From contig NC_054085.1 of NCBI RefSeq assembly GCF_017562075.2, forward strand, positions 10,510,259-10,574,258: a DNA stretch of 64,000 bases. Reading direction: 5' to 3'. Position 1 is the stretch's first letter. Every line of letters starts with the position of its first letter. Shown here piece by piece: positions 63,102 to 64,000 of the stretch. Made by a program: the position numbers and the translations under genes. The notes under the pieces are model-generated. The model was not told where the DNA came from. It worked only from the letters and a program-made list of their open reading frames with translations, and did not search any database. This DNA comes from Anopheles merus (taxonomy: Eukaryota > Arthropoda > Insecta > Diptera > Culicidae).

Positions 63102-64000
63102 ATGGAATTCATTACTAATCCAAACGGTCATTGTAAACTTTGTACTAACAAAGATGAGTGGGGGAAACAGGTCAGTTGCACGGAATGCGACAGGTGGTTT
63201 CACCTGAGTTGTTTGGGGGTAAAGAGTACCCCAAAGAATTTCGTATGTTCAAAATGTAAGAAATCTGAAGAAGAAAGGAAGGAGATAAAGAAGGCTCTAG
63301 AAGAATCACAAAGACTTTGCGAATTATTAAAGGAAAAAAGAGAGAAAGAATTAGAACAAAGTAGTAACAATAAAAAGGATTTGGAGCGGTTACAAGAGGA
63401 ATTAAACGAAGCCGCTAACGATAGGAAAGAAATGCGTGAAGCATTAATTCAAACAGAGAAATTATTGCAGGAAAAGATAGATAATGAAAAACGAAACAAA
63501 GAATCACAGAAGCAGCAAGAAGAAGAAATAGAAAGATTGCAGAAGACTCTTGAAGATCAAATCATAATAGAACCAAAAAAGCAGGAAACAAAACAATTGC
63601 TAAGCGATAATGCTCCGAAACCCGAAACAAGCGAGGAAAATATTTCGCTTACCGAAAATATTAACAGACTTGTAAGCGCACTAACTGCTAGTTCTTCTGC
63701 TGGCAAAAGTACGCTTATGGAACTTCCTGAATTTGATGGTAGTTATAAACTATGGCCTCGATTTAAAACGGCCTTTGATGAAACAACTAACAAAGGAAAT
63801 TTTTCAAAGCTGGAGAATCTGAATAGACTACAGCGATACTTAAAAGGGAATGCATTAAAATCAGTCAGTGGTCTCATGTTAAGTCCTGATAATCTCGAGA
63901 AAATCATCGAGCGATTAGAAAAACTTTATGGTAACCCCGAAAGCGTCTACAAGTCTTTGCTTAACGATCTCACAGCTTGCAGACACATATCAATAGAAAA
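63102..64000 (+). CDS. BEL/Pao Gag with an N-terminal PHD-type zinc finger (partial, open at window end)
   Basis: Structural polyprotein that packages the element RNA. The frame opens at ATG 63102 (context AACAATGG) and runs 299 codons to the window edge without a stop. Residues 11-52 form a C4HC3 PHD-type finger: C11, C14, C26, C29, H34, C37, C49 and C52, with the conserved W32 before the His. Residues from about 55 to 165 are rich in Glu, Lys, Gln and Leu and should form a long coiled coil. From about 206 (MELPEFDG, then KLWPRFKTAFDE) comes the Pao-type gag region (DUF1759). A host PHD protein is excluded by the gag region and by the LTR upstream. Confidence 0.85.
   Translation, partial: MEFITNPNGHCKLCTNKDEWGKQVSCTECDRWFHLSCLGVKSTPKNFVCSKCKKSEEERKEIKKALEESQRLCELLKEKREKELEQSSNNKKDLERLQEELNEAANDRKEMREALIQTEKLLQEKIDNEKRNKESQKQQEEEIERLQKTLEDQIIIEPKKQETKQLLSDNAPKPETSEENISLTENINRLVSALTASSSAGKSTLMELPEFDGSYKLWPRFKTAFDETTNKGNFSKLENLNRLQRYLKGNALKSVSGLMLSPDNLEKIIERLEKLYGNPESVYKSLLNDLTACRHISIE

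Larger units (their letters stand above)
61459..64000 (+). mobile_element. 5' part of a BEL/Pao LTR retrotransposon (continues beyond the window)
   Basis: Order seen: putative LTR, long leader with a 93-bp minisatellite, and a Gag frame still open at the window end. The Gag has the conserved Pao-type region (DUF1759). Protease, RT, RNase H, integrase and the 3' LTR must lie downstream. The 5' end is put at TGTTGCG (61459) because LTRs begin with TG and because recognisable RT sequence of the host element stops at this point. Confidence 0.75.

Noticed and set aside
1..64000. CRISPR arrays, bacterial operons, rRNA genes
   Set aside because: Introns, microsatellites and retroelements show eukaryotic DNA; no regular spacer-repeat array or rRNA sequence was seen.

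Overview
The window looks like mosquito nuclear DNA, most likely Anopheles. The evidence is a 12-exon gene that, as far as I can judge from memory of the family, is closest to Anopheles gambiae TEP1. It also has short GT-AG introns of 54-80 bp, many CA/GT microsatellites, and a mix of BEL/Pao, non-LTR, hAT-like and pogo-like repeats. Species and chromosome cannot be fixed from the sequence alone. Comparisons to TEP1 and to transposon families are from memory; no search was run.

Layout. Positions 1-36.7 kb hold no protein gene that I can support. GC-moderate, apparently single-copy blocks (about 1.6-6.9, 9.3-11.8, 14.2-17.6, 19.6-22.0, 23.3-25.0, 26.2-27.9, 29.6-31.3, 31.7-33.3 and 34.1-35.7 kb) alternate with AT-rich blocks. 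Most recognisable repeats sit in the AT-rich blocks: two related MITE-like elements (58-921 and 22024-22565), a tRNA-related SINE fragment (near 7.95-8.06 kb), a decayed pogo-like DNA transposon (12394-13262), another small inverted-repeat element (13.67-14.21 kb), and a 3' piece of a non-LTR retrotransposon (18778-19602) lying between 33-bp inverted repeats.

The one clear host gene is at 36728-41444 (+). It is a thioester-containing protein of the insect complement-like family, reconstructable as 12 exons and 1,327 codons. It is doubly compromised: one in-frame TGA at 38491 would stop translation after 480 residues, and the canonical thioester motif GCGEQ is replaced by RCNEG (Cys kept, Gln lost). 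A candidate NF-kappaB site, an arthropod initiator with a DPE-like element, and a polyadenylation signal frame the gene.

From 41.5 to 56.2 kb the sequence is again without genes. It carries a 199-bp hAT-type element with a near-perfect 8-bp target duplication, a long GA tract, a 19-C run and a possible RTE-like remnant. From 56.7 kb repeats dominate: a decayed RT fragment with an FADD box, a 1-kb TIR element flanked by TA, a 5'-truncated CR1/T1/Q-like non-LTR element on the minus strand (60.0-61.46 kb), and the 5' end of a BEL/Pao LTR retrotransposon on the plus strand (61.46 kb to the window end). The BEL element shows an LTR, a long leader with a 93-bp minisatellite, and a Gag that begins with a PHD-type zinc finger. 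It appears to be inserted into the RT gene of the non-LTR element.
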